NCBI GenBank assembly: GCA_003527145.1
Contig: DPSW01000215.1
Location: 1,242-7,603, forward strand
DNA: 6,362 nt
Reading direction: 5' to 3'
Origin: Clostridiaceae bacterium
Lineage (GTDB): Bacteria; Bacillota; Clostridia; Lutisporales; Lutisporaceae
Within the stretch, counting starts at the first letter, position 1; the number at the start of each line of letters is the position of its first letter. Under the pieces are notes generated by a model, which saw only the letters and a list, made by a program, of their open reading frames with translations, had not been told where the DNA came from and did no database searches. This document shows positions 5,421 to 6,362 of the stretch, piece after piece. The translations under genes and the position numbers were made by a program.

Positions 5421-5660
5421 ATGAATCTGTCGAAATTAATAGATATTTTATTCTGGATAGGCATTTTGTCCTCCTTTATCGGAGGTATAATGCTCGTGGC
5501 TTCATTTACCGTATTTAAAAGAAAGGTCATGAAGACTCCCATATATAAAGAAGTTGAAGCGGAAAACAGAAAAAGTTTTCCCTGGGGTCTCATACTTTTT
5601 ATATCCGGAATTGCAGTTTTTCTTTTATCCTATTATCTTTCCGTAAGCTACAATATGTGA
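5421..5660 (+). CDS. Small two-helix membrane protein of unknown function
   Basis: I do not recognise a family. From the ATG at 5421 the protein has 79 aa with two transmembrane segments, about residues 8-30 (DILFWIGILSSFIGGIMLVA) and 56-76 (GLILFISGIAVFLLSYYLSV). They are joined by a basic/acidic loop containing FKRKVMKTPIYKEVEAENRK, so both ends probably lie on the same side of the membrane. An in-frame ATG at 5403 would add six residues (MWGWFY) but has no Shine-Dalgarno. The ATG at 5421 has a weak G-rich stretch (5407-5414), so the start is uncertain. It lies 19 bp upstream of thpR on the same strand and is probably cotranscribed with it. Initiation signals are weak at both genes, which may mean low expression. 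The codon pattern and hydrophobic architecture support a real gene. Confidence 0.72.
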   Translation: MNLSKLIDILFWIGILSSFIGGIMLVASFTVFKRKVMKTPIYKEVEAENRKSFPWGLILFISGIAVFLLSYYLSVSYNM

Positions 5661-5679
5661 TAAAGGCTGGTAAATTTTT

Positions 5680-6237
5680 ATGAGAACATTTATAGGCATA
5701 GATTTTGATGTAAAGGTGAAAAATGGGATTAAAGCCGTTCAGTCTATAGTCAGGGAGAACTCCCAAAGGGGGAGGTTTAAGTATATAGGCAATTTTCACC
5801 TCACATTGAAGTTTTTGGGTGAAATATCTGAAGAACAAATTCCCTTCATAAATGAAGTGCTGGAGGCTTCTTCCAAAGAAGTGGGGAGCTTCGGCTTAAA
5901 CATTGAGGATATAGGCTTCTTCGGAGGCGGAGGCAATATCAGGACTCTTTGGCTGGGCCTTGGCGGCGCTTTGGCTTCACTTGACCTTCTATATAAGAAA
6001 ATTGAGGAAGGTTTGGAAGGCAGCGGCTTTGATAAGGAGAAAAGGCCATACACGCCCCACATAACCATTGCCCAAGATCTGATCCTTAAAACCGGCTTTG
6101 CGGAGCTAAGGGAATCTATAAATTTGAAGGATATACCCGTTATATATGCAGAGAAAGTTTCATTGATAAAAAGTGAAGAAATCCAGGGAAAAAGAATATA
6201 TACTCCCATATCAACCTTTCAATTGAGGGGCAAATAG
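5680..6237 (+). CDS. thpR: RNA 2',3'-cyclic phosphodiesterase (2H superfamily, ThpR/LigT)
   Basis: Enzymes of this family hydrolyse 2',3'-cyclic phosphates on RNA to 2'-phosphomonoesters and can show 2'-5' RNA ligase activity; the physiological substrate in bacteria is not settled. The protein has 185 aa, normal for the family. It opens with the typical MRTFIGIDFD strand. Both signature HxTx catalytic motifs are intact: HLTL (His40, Thr42), inside FHLTLKFLGEI, and HITI (His127, Thr129), inside RPYTPHITIAQ. A Gly-rich FFGGGGNIRTLWLGL loop lies between them. The ATG at 5680 is the natural family start, though the upstream AAAGG (5662-5666) is at long spacing (13 nt) and a closer GG is weak. It follows the small membrane protein by 19 bp and precedes the YgiQ-like gene by 52 bp, so the three are probably read in the same direction as one unit. 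No defect is visible. Confidence 0.95.
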   Translation: MRTFIGIDFDVKVKNGIKAVQSIVRENSQRGRFKYIGNFHLTLKFLGEISEEQIPFINEVLEASSKEVGSFGLNIEDIGFFGGGGNIRTLWLGLGGALASLDLLYKKIEEGLEGSGFDKEKRPYTPHITIAQDLILKTGFAELRESINLKDIPVIYAEKVSLIKSEEIQGKRIYTPISTFQLRGK

Positions 6238-6289
6238 GGGATTGGACTAAAGAATAATAAGCAAATAGATGATTAAGTGGTGAAATAGA

Positions 6290-6362
6290 TTGGGAAATAT
6301 TGATACATCAGCATTCCTCCCCACATCTGAAGGGGATATGAAGGAACGCGGTATAGAACAGC
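6290..6362 (+). CDS. N-terminus of a YgiQ-type radical SAM protein (partial, runs off the window)
   Basis: Twenty-four codons are visible before the right edge. Translation from the TTG at 6290 gives a short lead followed by FLPTSEGDMKERGIEQ (from about residue 9). This resembles the start of YgiQ family radical SAM proteins (FLP.S.EDM..RGW...), which in E. coli and clostridia precedes a GDAYVDHPSFG block not reached here. The in-frame stop TGA at 6281-6283 means the TTG is the first possible start; GTGGTGA at 6277-6283 lies 6 nt before it. The next ATG (6338) would cut through the conserved motif. The family's biochemical role is poorly known. The assignment rests on a short match only, and the radical SAM cysteines are outside the window. 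Confidence 0.6.
   Translation, partial: MGNIDTSAFLPTSEGDMKERGIEQ

Noticed and set aside
5796..6209. 137-aa minus-strand open frame opposite thpR
   Set aside because: The plus-strand gene has both HxTx motifs. The reverse frame is a low-complexity shadow without an initiation signal.

Overview
The window looks like chromosomal DNA from a low-GC Gram-positive bacterium, most likely an anaerobic Clostridia-type Firmicute. The evidence is AT-rich intergenic DNA, strong AGGAGG-type ribosome binding sites, a T-box leader controlling amino-acid genes, TTG start codons, and families such as YkuS (UPF0180). The species cannot be named from sequence alone.

Left part, minus strand (about 3384 down to 16): a branched-chain amino-acid operon. 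It has a clear sigma-A-type promoter (TTGACA, 17 bp, TAGAAT) and a roughly 315-nt T-box leader. The specifier codon reads as AUC (isoleucine), and the antiterminator and terminator structures are mutually exclusive. Three genes follow: a very short ACT-domain acetolactate synthase regulatory subunit (75 aa), ketol-acid reductoisomerase (ilvC), and the acetolactate synthase catalytic subunit (ilvB). Together they carry out the first two common steps of isoleucine/valine synthesis. The operon should be switched on when uncharged tRNA-Ile accumulates. It may continue past the left edge, since only 15 bases follow ilvB.

Middle, minus strand (4802 down to 3414): a two-gene envelope or cell-shape module. 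A membrane-anchored coiled-coil M23 (LytM-type) endopeptidase is followed 16 bp later by a bactofilin, a polymer-forming cytoskeletal protein. The pair looks translationally coupled. It ends in a strong intrinsic terminator whose stem includes the bactofilin stop codon and whose outer edge lies about 30 bp before the ilv promoter.

Right part, plus strand (5047 to the end): a 244-bp AT-rich divergent intergenic region, then a YkuS-family small protein with its own terminator, a two-helix small membrane protein of unknown function, an RNA 2',3'-cyclic phosphodiesterase (ThpR/LigT) and the first codons of what looks like a YgiQ-type radical SAM protein that runs off the window.

All complete enzymes retain their recognisable catalytic motifs. 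I see no mobile elements, CRISPR arrays, tRNA or rRNA genes. I do not see a clearly new biological system. The points most worth a second look are the ilv gene order with its ACT-only regulatory subunit, the off-consensus T-box bulge, and the coupled bactofilin/M23 pair.
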